This document shows, piece after piece, positions 45,014-56,369 of a stretch of 64,000 nucleotides of DNA (position 1 is the first letter of the stretch; every line of letters begins with the position of its first letter). The notes below the pieces were generated by a model. It made no database searches. It was given only the letters and a program-made list of their open reading frames with translations, and was not told the DNA's origin. Made by a program: the position numbers and the translations under genes. Source of the stretch: Actinomyces sp. GTDB lineage: Bacteria > Actinomycetota > Actinomycetes > Actinomycetales > Actinomycetaceae. The stretch lies in assembly GCA_022649165.1 (NCBI GenBank), contig JALCNR010000009.1, positions 41,373 through 105,372 on the forward strand, read 5' to 3'.

Positions 45014-45958
45014 TCACCCGACGTCCATGTAGACGGGGGAGGACCCCCCGTAGCTCCCGGAGGGCGAGACCTCGACGACGGGATCCAGGGGGATGTCCCA
45101 CCGGGGGAGCGCGAACACGTAGTCGTCGTCGCGCTCCGCCGTGGACTCCGCGAAGTCGAGCGTCTGGCCGAGGTACCAGCGCCCGGATCGGCCCTGCAGA
45201 CGCAGGTCGGCGCGCTGGGCATAGTCGTCGGCGCCGTACCCGTGGGGGATGACGTGGACGCGGACGAGCATCCAGGCCTCGTCGGCGTACAGCTCGTCCT
45301 CCATCCACGAGTCCACCGCGTCGCCGCCGCTCGTGAGCGGGGAGAGCACGAGGTCGGAGTATTGGCCCTGGTAGTAGTCGGGGAGCCGCACGGTCCACTG
45401 GCGGGCGCTCGCGGGGGCGCCGGGGGAGAACCCCGCTCCGGGCTCGGGCTGGCCGGAGCCGAGGAGCTCCGGGGCGCTCTGCCCCGCGGACACGCTGCCC
45501 CTCAGGGCGGACGGCGAGGGGGCGGCCGAGGGATCGATGGACCGCGCCGCTCCGCGGGCAGGAGAGGCCGGGTGCGAGGGCGCGGCGTCCTCGTCGGCTC
45601 CGGTGCCGGAGCGCGAGCACCAGGACAGGAGGAGGGCGGCCGCCATGATGACGGCGAACAGGGCGATGGACACGGCTGTGACCCGGGGGGAGCTCCGCCT
45701 CGCGCGGCCGGTCGGGGACTGCGGGGCGGACCCCCGGCTCGGCGTTCCCGTCCGGCGGGTCCGGCGTCTCCTGGGGGACCGCGGGGAGGCGGGCGCGGGC
45801 GTGCGGCCGTCCGCGCCGGGAGCGAATTGCGGGTAAGCCCGGGCGGCGTCGGAGAGGTCCGGTGCCGCGGGGAGGGGAGGCGCGCCGGGCGTGTCCGGCT
45901 CCCCCGTCCAGTCCTCAGAGGGGTCCTCGGACGAGCCGGGGGCGAACCGGTCGGTCAT
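45014..45958 (-). CDS. Membrane-anchored protein of unknown function
   Basis: A 314-residue protein. About 90 N-terminal residues are disordered, rich in Pro, Ser and Arg. One membrane segment follows (VSIALFAVIMAAALLLSW, about 95-112). An extracytoplasmic Ser/Ala/Pro linker leads to a folded region of about 130 residues beginning RQWTVRLPDYYQGQYSDLVLSPL and rich in aromatic and acidic residues. I do not recognise the folded part. Its start overlaps the ppgK stop (ATGA), so it is translated with ppgK; a functional link is not evident. It ends 22 bases from the 3' end of rnpB, which is convergent. Confidence 0.65.
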   Translation of the reverse strand: MTDRFAPGSSEDPSEDWTGEPDTPGAPPLPAAPDLSDAARAYPQFAPGADGRTPAPASPRSPRRRRTRRTGTPSRGSAPQSPTGRARRSSPRVTAVSIALFAVIMAAALLLSWCSRSGTGADEDAAPSHPASPARGAARSIDPSAAPSPSALRGSVSAGQSAPELLGSGQPEPGAGFSPGAPASARQWTVRLPDYYQGQYSDLVLSPLTSGGDAVDSWMEDELYADEAWMLVRVHVIPHGYGADDYAQRADLRLQGRSGRWYLGQTLDFAESTAERDDDYVFALPRWDIPLDPVVEVSPSGSYGGSSPVYMDVG

Positions 45959-46707
45959 CGGGTCCGGCGCGCCGCCTCGTAGGCGGCCCCGACGATGCCG
46001 GCCGTGTTGAGAAGCCGGGCGGGCACCATCGGGGTCCTCAGGCGCAGGAGAGGCATCCACTTCTCGTGATTGGCGGACACGCCGCCGCCGACGACGAACA
46101 GGTCGGGGGAGAACAGCATCTCGAGGTGGGAGTAGTAGCGCTGGAGACGGCCGGCCCACTCCTCCCAGGACAGGCCCTGGAGCGTCTTCTGCCCGGCCGA
46201 GGCCTGGGACTCCGCGTCATGGCCGTCCAGCTCAAGGTGCCCGAGCTCCGTGTTGGGCACCAGGACGCCGTCGACGATGATGGCCGAGCCGATGCCGGTG
46301 CCCTGCGTGGTGACGACCACCTCGCCGGAGACGCCCTTCGCGGCGCCGAAGGCGACCTCGGCCAGGCCCGCGGCGTCGGCGTCGTTGAGCGCGGTGACGG
46401 GACGCCCGAGGTGGCGGAGCATGAGCGCGTTGACGTCGACCCCGGTCCAGGACTTGTCAAGGTTCGCGATGAAGGCCACGACGCCGTGGATAATCGGGGC
46501 CGGGAAGGTGACGCCCACCGGGACGTCCGATCTCGCCCCCAGGCGGTCGAGGATCTCCCGGCAGGCCTCGGCGACCGCGTTGGGGGTCGAGGGCGTCGGG
46601 GTGTCCAGACGGACCCGGTCGCTGACGAACTCACCGGTGCCGAGGTCGACGAGGGCGCCCTTGACACCCGATCCGCCGATGTCGATCCCGCAGGCGTGCG
46701 CCGCCAT
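45955..46707 (-). CDS. ppgK: Polyphosphate glucokinase
   Basis: Phosphorylates glucose using polyphosphate (or ATP) in the cytoplasm. A 250-residue ROK-family kinase: CGIDIGGSGVKGALVD (phosphate loop 1), LNDADAAGLAE with the catalytic Asp region, VVVTTQGTGIGSAIIVDG, NTELGHLELDG (ROK signature), and a C-terminal VVGGGVSANHEKW. Length and motifs match actinobacterial PpgK. GGGAGGA precedes the ATG. It overlaps the downstream membrane protein gene and sits behind map. Confidence 0.92.
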   Translation of the reverse strand: MAAHACGIDIGGSGVKGALVDLGTGEFVSDRVRLDTPTPSTPNAVAEACREILDRLGARSDVPVGVTFPAPIIHGVVAFIANLDKSWTGVDVNALMLRHLGRPVTALNDADAAGLAEVAFGAAKGVSGEVVVTTQGTGIGSAIIVDGVLVPNTELGHLELDGHDAESQASAGQKTLQGLSWEEWAGRLQRYYSHLEMLFSPDLFVVGGGVSANHEKWMPLLRLRTPMVPARLLNTAGIVGAAYEAARRTR

Positions 46708-46793
46708 GGTTCCTCCCTGAATCGCAGCTCGTTGCGTGTGCGCGCCTAGCGTAGCCCAGCGGGCGGGCCCGCGGCCCGGCCGTCCGGGCCGCG

Positions 46794-47681
46794 TCAGGGC
46801 AGGGTGAGGATCTCCGGCCCGTCCTCGGTGACGACGATCGTGTGCTCGAACTGGGCGGTGCGCGAGCGGTCCGCGGTGACGACGGTCCAGCCGTCGTCCC
46901 ACTGCTCCCACTCGACCGTTCCCAAGGTGAGCATGGGTTCCACGGTGAACACCATGCCCGGCTCCATGACGGTCGAGTACAGCGGAGCCGCGTCGTAGTG
47001 GGGGACGATGAGCCCGGAGTGGAAGGCCTCCCCCACACCGTGCCCGGTGTAGTCGCGGATGACGCCGTACTCGAAGCGCTTGGCGTAGGACTCGATGACG
47101 CGGCCGATGACGTTGATCTGCCGGCCGGGGCGGCAGGCCCGGATGCCGCGCATCATCGACTCCCGGGTGCGCTCGATGAGCAGATGCGACTCGGGATCGA
47201 CGGCCCCGACCTCGTAGGTGGCGTTGGTGTCGCCGTGCACGCCGTCCTTGTATGCGGTGACATCCAGGTTGACGATGTCCCCCTCCCCCAGGGGGCGGTC
47301 GTCGGGGATCCCGTGGCAGATCACCTCGTTGACCGAGGTGCACAGCGACTTCGGGTAGCCCATGTAGCCCAGGGTCGAGGGGTAGGCGTCATGGCTGATC
47401 ATGTACTCGTGGGCGATGCGGTCGAGCTCGTCGGTGGTCACGCCCGGCCGGATCGCGGCGGCTGCGGCCTCCATGGCCCCAGCGGCGATGCGCCCCGCCC
47501 GCCGGATCCGCTCCACCGTGTCGGCGTCCTTGACATCGGAGGCGGTGACGACCTCCGGGCCGTCGTGGAACATGTACTCGGGGCGCTCGATGTGCTCGGG
47601 GACGGCGCGGCGCGGGGACACGCGGCCCGGAATGGCCGTGCCCAGGGGGGCGCGGGTGGCCAAGGGGGATGCAGCGATCAT
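46794..47681 (-). CDS. map: Methionine aminopeptidase, type I
   Basis: Removes the initiator methionine from nascent proteins. The 295-residue protein has a ~45-residue N-terminal extension before the pita-bread domain. Metal ligands are visible in [19 protein letters not shown] (two Asp), [10 protein letters not shown] (His), MVFTVEPML (Glu) and [16 protein letters not shown] (Glu). The ATG at 47681 follows minus-strand TAGGGT by seven bases, so it is preferred to the upstream GTG at 47690, which lies inside that box. Confidence 0.95.
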   Translation of the reverse strand: MIAASPLATRAPLGTAIPGRVSPRRAVPEHIERPEYMFHDGPEVVTASDVKDADTVERIRRAGRIAAGAMEAAAAAIRPGVTTDELDRIAHEYMISHDAYPSTLGYMGYPKSLCTSVNEVICHGIPDDRPLGEGDIVNLDVTAYKDGVHGDTNATYEVGAVDPESHLLIERTRESMMRGIRACRPGRQINVIGRVIESYAKRFEYGVIRDYTGHGVGEAFHSGLIVPHYDAAPLYSTVMEPGMVFTVEPMLTLGTVEWEQWDDGWTVVTADRSRTAQFEHTIVVTEDGPEILTLP

Positions 47682-47688
47682 GGATCCC

Positions 47689-47694
47689 ACCCTA
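47689..47694 (-). promoter_or_regulatory. -10 box of map (leaderless type)
   Basis: Minus-strand TAGGGT, seven bases, then the ATG at 47681. Confidence 0.6.
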
Positions 47695-47747
47695 GACCGA
47701 CCGGGCGGGCGCGATCGCCCCGGGGGCCCGGGGCCGGCGGCGTCGCC

Positions 47748-48608
47748 TCAGTGGCGGTGGAAGTTCTCCTCGGCGGGGAAGGCTCCTTCGGACACCGCCC
47801 GGACGTAGCTGGAGGCGGCGCGCCTCAGATCCTCGCCGAGCTCTCCGAAACGGCGGACGAAGGACGGGGTCCAGGCCGTCATCCCCGCCATGTCGGCCCA
47901 CACCAGGACCTGGCCGTCGGTGTCCGGTCCCGCGCCGATCCCGATCGTGGGGACACTCAGAGCGCGTGTGACCTGTGCGGCGACGTCGGCCGGGACCATC
48001 TCCAGGACAACGGCCACCGCGCCCGCCTCCTCCAGCGCCCGGGCGTCGTCCAGCATCGGCTGGGCCTGGTCTCCGCGTCCGCGCAGGCGCGGCCCGCCGA
48101 TCGTGTTCTCCGACTGGGGGGTGTAGCCCAGGTGCCCGACCACCGGGATGCCGCCGTCGGTGAGGAGCCGGACCGCGGCCGCCCGGGGTGCGCCGCCCTC
48201 GAGCTTGACGGCGTGGGCCCCCGCCCGCATGAGCCGGACCGCCGAGGCGAAGGCCTGCTCGGGGGAGGCCTCGTAGGTCCCGAAGGGCATGTCGGCCACG
48301 ACCAGGACTCGGGAGGTCGATCGGGCCACCGCGCCGGTCGCGCGTTCCATGTCCTCCAGGGTGACAGGCAGGGTGGAGCCGTGCCCGAGGACGACATTGC
48401 CCAACGAGTCGCCCACGAGGAGCATGTCCACTCCCGCCGATTCCAGGATCGGGGCGGTCAGCGCGTCGTAGGCCGTGAGCATCGTCAGGCGGCGCCCCTC
48501 CCGCTTCGCACGGGCGAGGTGCTGGACGCGGACGCGGCGGGCGGGGGCGTCGGCGGGCGACGAGGACGCCGACGACCGGGTGGGCTGGGGTGAGGGTGTA
48601 GCGGGCAT
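47748..48608 (-). CDS. panB: 3-methyl-2-oxobutanoate hydroxymethyltransferase
   Basis: First committed step of pantothenate synthesis: adds hydroxymethyl from methylene-tetrahydrofolate to ketoisovalerate. The 286-residue protein has a short disordered N-terminus and then the TIM barrel: LTMLTAYDALTAPILESAGVDMLLVGDSLGNV with the metal Asp, VKLEGG, PVVGHLGYTPQS, and VLEMVPADVA with the catalytic Glu. AGGAG lies before the ATG at 48608. No panC or panD gene is adjacent. Confidence 0.95.
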   Translation of the reverse strand: MPATPSPQPTRSSASSSPADAPARRVRVQHLARAKREGRRLTMLTAYDALTAPILESAGVDMLLVGDSLGNVVLGHGSTLPVTLEDMERATGAVARSTSRVLVVADMPFGTYEASPEQAFASAVRLMRAGAHAVKLEGGAPRAAAVRLLTDGGIPVVGHLGYTPQSENTIGGPRLRGRGDQAQPMLDDARALEEAGAVAVVLEMVPADVAAQVTRALSVPTIGIGAGPDTDGQVLVWADMAGMTAWTPSFVRRFGELGEDLRRAASSYVRAVSEGAFPAEENFHRH

Positions 48609-48655
48609 CGGTGCTCCTGTGCGAGAGATCGCGGTTGCGCCCACAGCCTAGATGA

Positions 48656-49888
<1,233 letters not shown>

Positions 49889-49889
49889 C

Positions 49890-52550
49890 ATGCCGATGGT
49901 CCCGCTGTCCTGGCTGTCCGACCACGTCGAGGTCGCGCCCGGCACCACGGCGAAGGATCTCGCCGCCGCGCTGGTGCGCGTCGGGCTGGAGGAGGAGACG
50001 ATCCATCCGGCTCGCGTGACTGGCCCGCTCGTCGTTGGCCGCGTCCTCACACGCCACGAGGAGCCCCAGCACAACGGCAAGGTCATCAATTACTGCCGGG
50101 TCGACGTCGGCGCGCACAACGACGCGCCGGGCACCGGCAAGGAGCCCAGCGACCTTCCCAGCCGCGGCATCATCTGCGGCGCCCACAACTTCGAGGTCGG
50201 CGACCTCGTCGTCGTCTCCCTGCCCGGCGCGGTGCTGCCGGGCCCGTTCCCCATCGCCGCCCGCAAGACCTACGGACACGTCTCCGACGGCATGATGTGC
50301 TCGGCGCGCGAGTTGGGGCTCGGCGACGACCACTCGGGCATCGTCGTGCTCACCCGCGCCTACCCCGGCCGCGAGATCCCCGCCCCGGGCGCCGACCTCG
50401 TGTCCTTCCTCGGCCTGGGCGAGGAGGTCCTGGAGATCAACGTCACCCCCGACCGGGGCTACTGCTTCTCGATACGCGGCGTCGCGCGCGAGTACTCCCA
50501 CTCCACGGGCGCGGCGTTCACGGATCCGGGGCTGGCCTCGGCGCTGCCGGAGCCGGTCCCCGCGGCCACGGCCGACGGGTTCCCGGTGGAGGTCGCCGAC
50601 GCCGCGCCGATCCGCGCGCACGCGGGCTGCGACCGCTTCGTGACACGGATCGTGCGCGGGGTCGATCCCTCCGCCCCCACTCCCGAGTGGATGCGCGACA
50701 GGCTGGAGATGGCCGGGATGCGGTCGATCTCCCTGCCGGTGGACGTGACGAATTACGTCATGCTCGACCTGGGCCAGCCGATGCACGCCTACGACTTGGC
50801 GACGCTCTCCGCGCCGATCATGGTGCGCCGGGCGGCGGACGGCGAGCGTCTGGAGACCCTCGACGGCGTGGACCGGGCCCTGGACCCGGAGGACCTCCTC
50901 ATCACGGACTCCCCGGACGGCCGCGGCTCGCGGATCATCGGCATGGCGGGCGTCATGGGCGGCGCAGCCACCGAGGTGTCGCCGTCCACCACGGACATCC
51001 TGCTGGAGGCGGCGCATTTCGACGCCGTCTCCGTCGCGCGCACCGCCCGGCGCCACCGGCTGCCGTCGGAGGCCTCGAAGCGGTTCGAGCGCGGCACGGA
51101 CCCGCTGCTGCCTCCCGTCGCCTGCCAGCGCGCCGTCGACCTGCTGGTCGAGTACGGGGGCGGCCAGGCCGACCCCGCCGTCTCGGACTGGGACACGGTC
51201 CGGGCGCACCCCCCGGTGCGGATGCGCGTGGGAGAGCCCCGGCGCCTGACCGGAGTGGACTACGGGCCGGCGCGCGTGCGCGAGCTGCTCCAGATGGTCG
51301 GCTGCACGGTCGCCGGGGAGGATGCCGACGCCGAGTGGCTGGTCACGGCGCCCAGCTGGCGGCCCGACCTCGTCGGCCCCGCGGACCTCGTGGAGGAGGT
51401 CGCACGCCTCGACGGCTACGGCAACATCCCCTCGCTCCTCCCGGCGGCGCCCGCGGGACGGGGCCTCACCGGCGCGCAGCGGGCCAGGCGCCAGGTCTCC
51501 GACACGCTCGCCCAGGGGGGGCTGGTCGAGGTCGAGTCCTACCCGTTCGTCTCCGACTCGCACGATCGGCAGCGCCTGCCCGAGGGCGACGCCCGCCGCC
51601 GGGCTCTGCGCCTGCGCAACCCCCTGGCCGAGGACGCGCCCCTGCTGCGCACCTCCATCTTGGACACCCTCCTCGACACGGCGGGCCGCAACGCCTCCCG
51701 CGGCGCGCTGTCGATCGCGGTGTTCGAGACCGGTATGGTGGCGCACCCCGACGGCACCCGGCCCTCGGGCCTGCCCTCCGCGGAGAGGCGGCCCAGCGAG
51801 GAGGTGCTGGATGGGCTGCGCGCCGGCGTGCCCGCCCAACCCTGGCATATCGGAGCGGTGCTCGCGGGGGCGGCCACCGCTCCCGGCGTCCTCGCCGCCC
51901 CGAGGCCGTTCGACTGGTCGGATGCGGTGGAGGCCGTGCGGCGCGCGGCCACGGTCCTGGGCGTGCGCGTGGAGGTCACCCGCGCCTGGGAGCCCGATGC
52001 CGAGGCCCGCACCGGCCGGGGCGCGCCGCCGATGCCGGTCGCCGCGACCGATCCGTCGGAGGTGGCGCCGTGGCATCCCGGGCGCGCCGCCCGGGTGTTC
52101 GCGCGGCGCGGACGCGATCTGGTCGGCCTCGCCATGGCCGGCGAGCTCCATCCCGAGGTGTGCCGCGCCTTCGGCCTGCCCGCCCGCTCTTGCGCGTTCG
52201 AGCTGAATCTCGACGCCCTCATCGCCCAGATGCCTCAGCAGCCAGTGCAGGTCAAGCCCGTGTCCACGTATCCCTTGGCGAAGGAGGACATCGCCTTGGT
52301 CGTCGACCGGGGGGTCCCGGCGGCCCGCGTCGAGCAGGTGGTCCGCCAGGCGGCGGGGCCGCTGGCGGAGGACGTCACCCTCTTCGACATCTACGAGGGC
52401 GACCAGGTGCCGGAGGGACATCGGTCCCTGGCTTTCGCCCTGCGGTTGCGCGCCCCCGACCACACGTTGACGGCGGAGGAGTCCGCCCAGGTGCGCCACG
52501 CCGTCGTCAAGCGCGCGCGCAAGCTGCTCGGGGCTGAGCTCCGCTCCTGA
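49890..52550 (+). CDS. pheT: Phenylalanyl-tRNA synthetase beta subunit
   Basis: Binds tRNA-Phe and edits Tyr-tRNA-Phe. The 886-residue protein shows the expected order: N-terminal MVPLSWLSDHVEV, the tRNA-binding OB domain (RGIICGAHNFEVGDLVVVSLPGAVLPG), B5 domain with the B3/B4 editing domain between, the catalytic-like core, and a C-terminal anticodon-binding FDX-ACB domain (VSTYPLAKEDIALVVDRGVPAARV). It starts one base after pheS with a strong GGAAGGGGG site, so expression is coupled. Confidence 0.97.
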   Translation: MPMVPLSWLSDHVEVAPGTTAKDLAAALVRVGLEEETIHPARVTGPLVVGRVLTRHEEPQHNGKVINYCRVDVGAHNDAPGTGKEPSDLPSRGIICGAHNFEVGDLVVVSLPGAVLPGPFPIAARKTYGHVSDGMMCSARELGLGDDHSGIVVLTRAYPGREIPAPGADLVSFLGLGEEVLEINVTPDRGYCFSIRGVAREYSHSTGAAFTDPGLASALPEPVPAATADGFPVEVADAAPIRAHAGCDRFVTRIVRGVDPSAPTPEWMRDRLEMAGMRSISLPVDVTNYVMLDLGQPMHAYDLATLSAPIMVRRAADGERLETLDGVDRALDPEDLLITDSPDGRGSRIIGMAGVMGGAATEVSPSTTDILLEAAHFDAVSVARTARRHRLPSEASKRFERGTDPLLPPVACQRAVDLLVEYGGGQADPAVSDWDTVRAHPPVRMRVGEPRRLTGVDYGPARVRELLQMVGCTVAGEDADAEWLVTAPSWRPDLVGPADLVEEVARLDGYGNIPSLLPAAPAGRGLTGAQRARRQVSDTLAQGGLVEVESYPFVSDSHDRQRLPEGDARRRALRLRNPLAEDAPLLRTSILDTLLDTAGRNASRGALSIAVFETGMVAHPDGTRPSGLPSAERRPSEEVLDGLRAGVPAQPWHIGAVLAGAATAPGVLAAPRPFDWSDAVEAVRRAATVLGVRVEVTRAWEPDAEARTGRGAPPMPVAATDPSEVAPWHPGRAARVFARRGRDLVGLAMAGELHPEVCRAFGLPARSCAFELNLDALIAQMPQQPVQVKPVSTYPLAKEDIALVVDRGVPAARVEQVVRQAAGPLAEDVTLFDIYEGDQVPEGHRSLAFALRLRAPDHTLTAEESAQVRHAVVKRARKLLGAELRS

Positions 52551-52646
52551 GGAACCAGGTCCCGCGCCGAGCGCGCCCTGTGTCGCTCGACTCATGGGGA
52601 CCTTCGATGCCCCCGGCGCGGGCCCGGATCTGCCACACTGGGAGAT

Positions 52647-53150
52647 ATGAGAATCCTCGTCACCGCATCCTCCAAACACGGGGCCACTGCCGAGATCGCC
52701 GACGCCATCGCCGAGCGGCTGCGCGGGACCGGGTGGGAGGTCGTCCGCCAGAACCCGGAGGACGTCGTCTCCCTGGACGGGATCGACGCGGTCGTGTGCG
52801 GGTCCGCCGTCTACATGACCCAGTGGATGCCCGGGGCCACGGCGTTCCTCCAGCGCTTCGAGACCCAGCTGGCGCAGATGCCGGTGTGGGCCTTCTCGGT
52901 AGGCCTGTCGGGCGTTCCGAAGCACTCCCCCCAGGATCCCTCGCGGATCGGCCCGGTCCTCCTCAAGGTCCACGTCGTGCACCACCAGGTGTTCCCAGGC
53001 CGCTACGACCCGGAGCTGTTGTCTCTGCGCGAGCGTTCGATCGTCCGGCTCGCGGGCGGCGTCGAGGGCGACTTCCGTGACTGGCAGGCCGTCGGCGAGT
53101 GGACCGACTCGATCATCGCGGAGCTGCGCAGGACCCTCCCCGCCGCCTGA
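52647..53150 (+). CDS. Flavodoxin-domain protein (HemG-like)
   Basis: A 167-residue protein with the long-chain flavodoxin/HemG pattern: RILVTASSKHGATAEIADAIAERL (FMN phosphate loop), VVCGSAVYMTQWMPGATAFLQRF, and PVWAFSVGLSG. It may transfer electrons or resemble protoporphyrinogen oxidase HemG; no heme genes are nearby, so the partner is unknown. A weak CACACT box seven bases before the ATG would again give a leaderless message. It lies between pheT and argC. Confidence 0.75.
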   Translation: MRILVTASSKHGATAEIADAIAERLRGTGWEVVRQNPEDVVSLDGIDAVVCGSAVYMTQWMPGATAFLQRFETQLAQMPVWAFSVGLSGVPKHSPQDPSRIGPVLLKVHVVHHQVFPGRYDPELLSLRERSIVRLAGGVEGDFRDWQAVGEWTDSIIAELRRTLPAA

Positions 53151-53190
53151 CCGGGGCGCATCCGTCCACATGGAGGACACCGCCGCCGTT

Positions 53191-53229
53191 CTATGCATGT
53201 GCCCGTATGATTATGCACATGTCATTCAC
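53191..53229. promoter_or_regulatory. argC promoter with candidate ArgR operator
   Basis: TATGAT (53206-53211) is seven bases before the argC ATG. It is embedded in repeats: TATGCA occurs at 53192 and 53212, exactly 20 bases apart, and ATGTGC (53197) is inverted as GCACAT (53215). Half-sites two helical turns apart, A+T-rich in a G+C-rich region, fit an ARG box for the ArgR protein encoded in the same operon. Confidence 0.55.
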
Positions 53230-54280
53230 AGCGGCTGTGGCCGGCGCGTCAGGCTACGCGGGCGGTGAGGTCCTGCGGCTGCTCGCGACGCATCCGGACA
53301 TCCGGGTCACGACGGTCACGGCGGCCTCCTCCGCGGGCCGTCGCCTCGGCGACGTGCATCCCCATCTGGCGCCCCTAGCCGAGCTGGTCATCGAAGAGAC
53401 CTCCCCGCAGACCCTGGGCGGGCACGACCTCGTGTTCCTCGCCCTTCCGCACGGGCACTCCGCACAGGTCGCCGAGGCGCTCGAGCGCGCGGGCGACGAC
53501 GCCCTGATCATCGACCTCGCGGCCGACCACCGGCTCGCCGACCCCGAGGAGTGGCGACGCTACTACGGCGGGGAGCCCGCCGCTCCTTGGACCTACGGCA
53601 TGCCCGAGCTGCTGCACGCCGGCGAGGACACGGCCCGCGCTCAGCGCGCCGGCCTCGCGCGCACGAGGCGCGTCGCGGTCCCCGGGTGCAACGTCACGGC
53701 CGTCACCCTGGCGCTCCAGCCCGCAGTCCTCGCCGGGCTCGTCGACGCCTCCTCGACGTGCGCCACGCTCGCCGTGGGCTACTCGGGCGCCGGACGCGCG
53801 GCGAAGCCCCACCTGCTGGCCTCCGAGGCGCTCGGGAACCTCGCCCCCTACGGAGTGGGAGGCTCGCACCGCCACATCCCGGAGATCCTGCAGAACCTCC
53901 GGACCTCGGGGGCGACGGACCCGCAGGTCGCCTTCACCCCGGTCCTGGTCCCGGTCTCACGGGGGATCCTCGCGACCGTCGTCGCGCCCCTGGCCGCAGG
54001 CGCGGACGCCGACGCGATCGCCGACGCCTACCGCGTCTACGACGACGAGCCGCTCCTCGAGGTCCTCCCGACGGGGGTGTGGCCCGCCACCGCGCCCGTC
54101 ATCGGCACCGGCCGCGCGCTGGTCTGCGCCGCCGTCGACCGGCGCAGCGGGACGCTCACCGCCCTGTGCGCCCTCGACAACCTCGGCAAGGGCACGGCCG
54201 GCGCCGCGATCCAGTCCGCCAACCTCGCCCTGGGCCTGCCGGAGTGCACGGCCGTCCCCATGATCGGAGTCGCCCCATGA
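53219..54280 (+). CDS. argC: N-acetyl-gamma-glutamyl-phosphate reductase
   Basis: Third step of arginine synthesis: reduces N-acetylglutamyl phosphate with NADPH. The 353-residue protein shows the nucleotide loop AGASGYAGGEVLRLL, LALPHGHSA, the catalytic cysteine in VAVPGCNVTAVTLALQP, and GSHRHIPEI with the catalytic His. The ATG at 53219 was preferred over ATGs at 53207 and 53213 because of the TATGAT box seven bases upstream. It heads the cluster argC-J-B-D-R-G, with ATGA-type overlaps down to argR. Confidence 0.96.
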   Translation: MSFTAAVAGASGYAGGEVLRLLATHPDIRVTTVTAASSAGRRLGDVHPHLAPLAELVIEETSPQTLGGHDLVFLALPHGHSAQVAEALERAGDDALIIDLAADHRLADPEEWRRYYGGEPAAPWTYGMPELLHAGEDTARAQRAGLARTRRVAVPGCNVTAVTLALQPAVLAGLVDASSTCATLAVGYSGAGRAAKPHLLASEALGNLAPYGVGGSHRHIPEILQNLRTSGATDPQVAFTPVLVPVSRGILATVVAPLAAGADADAIADAYRVYDDEPLLEVLPTGVWPATAPVIGTGRALVCAAVDRRSGTLTALCALDNLGKGTAGAAIQSANLALGLPECTAVPMIGVAP

Positions 54281-55458
54281 CCGCCCTCGCCGTCGGAGTC
54301 ACCGCGCCCCGGGGGTTCGCCGCCTCCGGTGTGGAAGCGGGCCTCAAGCAGCATGGGGGGCGCGACCTCGCCCTCGTCGTGAACCGTGGGCCGCGCGCGG
54401 CGTCGGCCGGCGTCTTCACCTCGAACCGGGTCGTCGCGGCGCCCGTCACCCTCACCCGTTCCCACCTGGCAGCGGGGACCCTGCGAGCCGTCGTCCTGAA
54501 CTCGGGCGGCGCCAACGCCTGCACCGGCCGCCTCGGCGCGCGGGACGCCCAGGCGACCGCCGTGCGCGCCGCCGCGGCGCTCGGCCTGGAGCCCGGGCAG
54601 GTCGGCGTGTGCTCGACGGGGCTCATCGGCCAGAGGCTGCCCCTGGACCTCCTCCTGCCGGGCATCGACCAGGCGGCCGCCGCTCTGGAGGAGGGTGACG
54701 AGGCCGCTCTGGCGGCCGCCGACGCGATCCGGACCACCGACACCGTGCCGAAGACCGCGGCGGTGGCCGGCGACGGGTGGAGCATCGGCGGAATGGCGAA
54801 GGGCGCCGGGATGCTGGCCCCCGGTCTCGCCACCATGCTCTGCGTGCTCACGACCGACGCCGTCCTCGACGATGCCGGGGCCGCTTCCGCTCTGGAGGAG
54901 GCTGTGCGGACGACCTTCAACCGCACCGACTCCGACGGCTGCATGTCGACGAACGACTCGGTCATCCTGCTCTCCTCCGGCGCGTCCGGGACGGCGCCGG
55001 ATCCGGCCGCCTTCACGGAGGCTCTGCGCGAGATCTGCGCCCGTCTCGCCCGCCAGCTCATCGCCGACGCGGAGGGCGCCACCCACGACATCGCCATCAC
55101 GGTGGCTGGGGCCAGCGACGAGGCCGCCGCCGAGGCGGTGGCGCGGGCCGTCGCCCGGTCGAACCTGTTCAAGGCAGCGGTCTTCGGCAACGACCCGAAT
55201 TGGGGCCGCGTCGTCGCGGAGGTCGGCACCGTCCCGGTCGAGGTCGCCCCCTTCGACCCCTCGCAGCTCGACGTCTCGATCAACGGCGTCATGGTGTGCC
55301 GTCACGAGGGCGTGGGCGAACCCCGCGAACGCGTCGACATGACCGCGCGCGAGGTCCGCGTCCTCGTCGACCTCCACGCCGGGGAGGCCCGGGCCACGGT
55401 GTGGACGAACGACCTCACCCACGGATACGTCCACGAGAACAGCGCGTACTCGTCATGA
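54277..55458 (+). CDS. argJ: Glutamate N-acetyltransferase / ornithine acetyltransferase
   Basis: Transfers the acetyl group from N-acetylornithine back to glutamate, closing the acetyl cycle of arginine synthesis. The 393-residue precursor self-cleaves before the threonine in [14 protein letters not shown] into alpha and beta chains. [29 protein letters not shown] and GNDPNWGRV are family motifs. It overlaps argC and argB by four bases each. Confidence 0.96.
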   Translation: MTALAVGVTAPRGFAASGVEAGLKQHGGRDLALVVNRGPRAASAGVFTSNRVVAAPVTLTRSHLAAGTLRAVVLNSGGANACTGRLGARDAQATAVRAAAALGLEPGQVGVCSTGLIGQRLPLDLLLPGIDQAAAALEEGDEAALAAADAIRTTDTVPKTAAVAGDGWSIGGMAKGAGMLAPGLATMLCVLTTDAVLDDAGAASALEEAVRTTFNRTDSDGCMSTNDSVILLSSGASGTAPDPAAFTEALREICARLARQLIADAEGATHDIAITVAGASDEAAAEAVARAVARSNLFKAAVFGNDPNWGRVVAEVGTVPVEVAPFDPSQLDVSINGVMVCRHEGVGEPRERVDMTAREVRVLVDLHAGEARATVWTNDLTHGYVHENSAYSS

Positions 55459-56369
55459 GCGACCGGATCAGCCCCCAGGACAAGGCGGGCATCCTCCTGG
55501 AGACGATGCCATGGCTGCGCCGCTACTCCGGCCAGATCGTCGTCATCAAGTACGGCGGCAACGCGATGGTCGACGAGTCGCTGAAGAGGGCCTTCGCCCA
55601 GGACGTCCTCTTTCTCCACCAATGGGGCGTCCGCCCGGTGGTCGTCCACGGCGGTGGCCCGCAGATCAACGCGATGCTCGCGCGGCTCGGCCTGGAGGCC
55701 CCTTTCGAGCACGGCCTGCGCGTGACCACACAGGAGGTCATGGAGATCGTCCGGATGGTGCTGCTCGGCAAGGTCCAGCGCGAGCTCGTCTCCCTGCTCA
55801 ACCAGGAGGACTACCAGGCGATGGGACTCGCGGGAGAGGACGCCGGCCTCTTCCGCGCCCGCCGCACGCCCGCCTGGGTGGACGGCGAGCCCGTCGACGT
55901 CGGGCTGGTGGGCGAGATCACCCATGTCAACGCCGCGCCCGTCCTCTCTCTTCTGGACGCGGGCCGGATCCCTGTGATCTCCTCGGTCGCCCCCGACGAG
56001 GACCAGCCCGGCGGCGTCCTCAACGTCAACGCGGATCTCGCCGCCAGCGCCCTGGCCGGCGCGCTCGGCGCGGAGAAGCTCCTCATGCTCACCGACGTCG
56101 AGGGCCTCTACGCGAACTGGCCCGACCGCTCCACCCTGATCTCCCGTCTCACCGACGAGGAGCTGCGCGAGATGCTCCCCTCCGTGGAGTCGGGGATGGC
56201 CCCGAAGATGCGAGCGGCCCTGGCGGCCCTCGACGGCGGGGTCCCGATGGTCCACATCATCGACGGCCGCCGCCCGCACTCGATGCTGCTCGAGATCTTC
56301 ACGGACGACGGGGTCGGCACGATGATCACGGCGGCGCATGCGGAGGCGTTCCCGGAGGTGCTCCGATGA
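55455..56369 (+). CDS. argB: Acetylglutamate kinase
   Basis: Second step of arginine synthesis: phosphorylates N-acetylglutamate; the usual point of arginine feedback. The 304-residue amino-acid-kinase-fold protein has [50 protein letters not shown], and [14 protein letters not shown]. The N-terminal helix that mediates hexamer formation and arginine inhibition ([14 protein letters not shown]) is present. ATGA overlaps join it to argJ and argD. Confidence 0.97.
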   Translation: MSDRISPQDKAGILLETMPWLRRYSGQIVVIKYGGNAMVDESLKRAFAQDVLFLHQWGVRPVVVHGGGPQINAMLARLGLEAPFEHGLRVTTQEVMEIVRMVLLGKVQRELVSLLNQEDYQAMGLAGEDAGLFRARRTPAWVDGEPVDVGLVGEITHVNAAPVLSLLDAGRIPVISSVAPDEDQPGGVLNVNADLAASALAGALGAEKLLMLTDVEGLYANWPDRSTLISRLTDEELREMLPSVESGMAPKMRAALAALDGGVPMVHIIDGRRPHSMLLEIFTDDGVGTMITAAHAEAFPEVLR

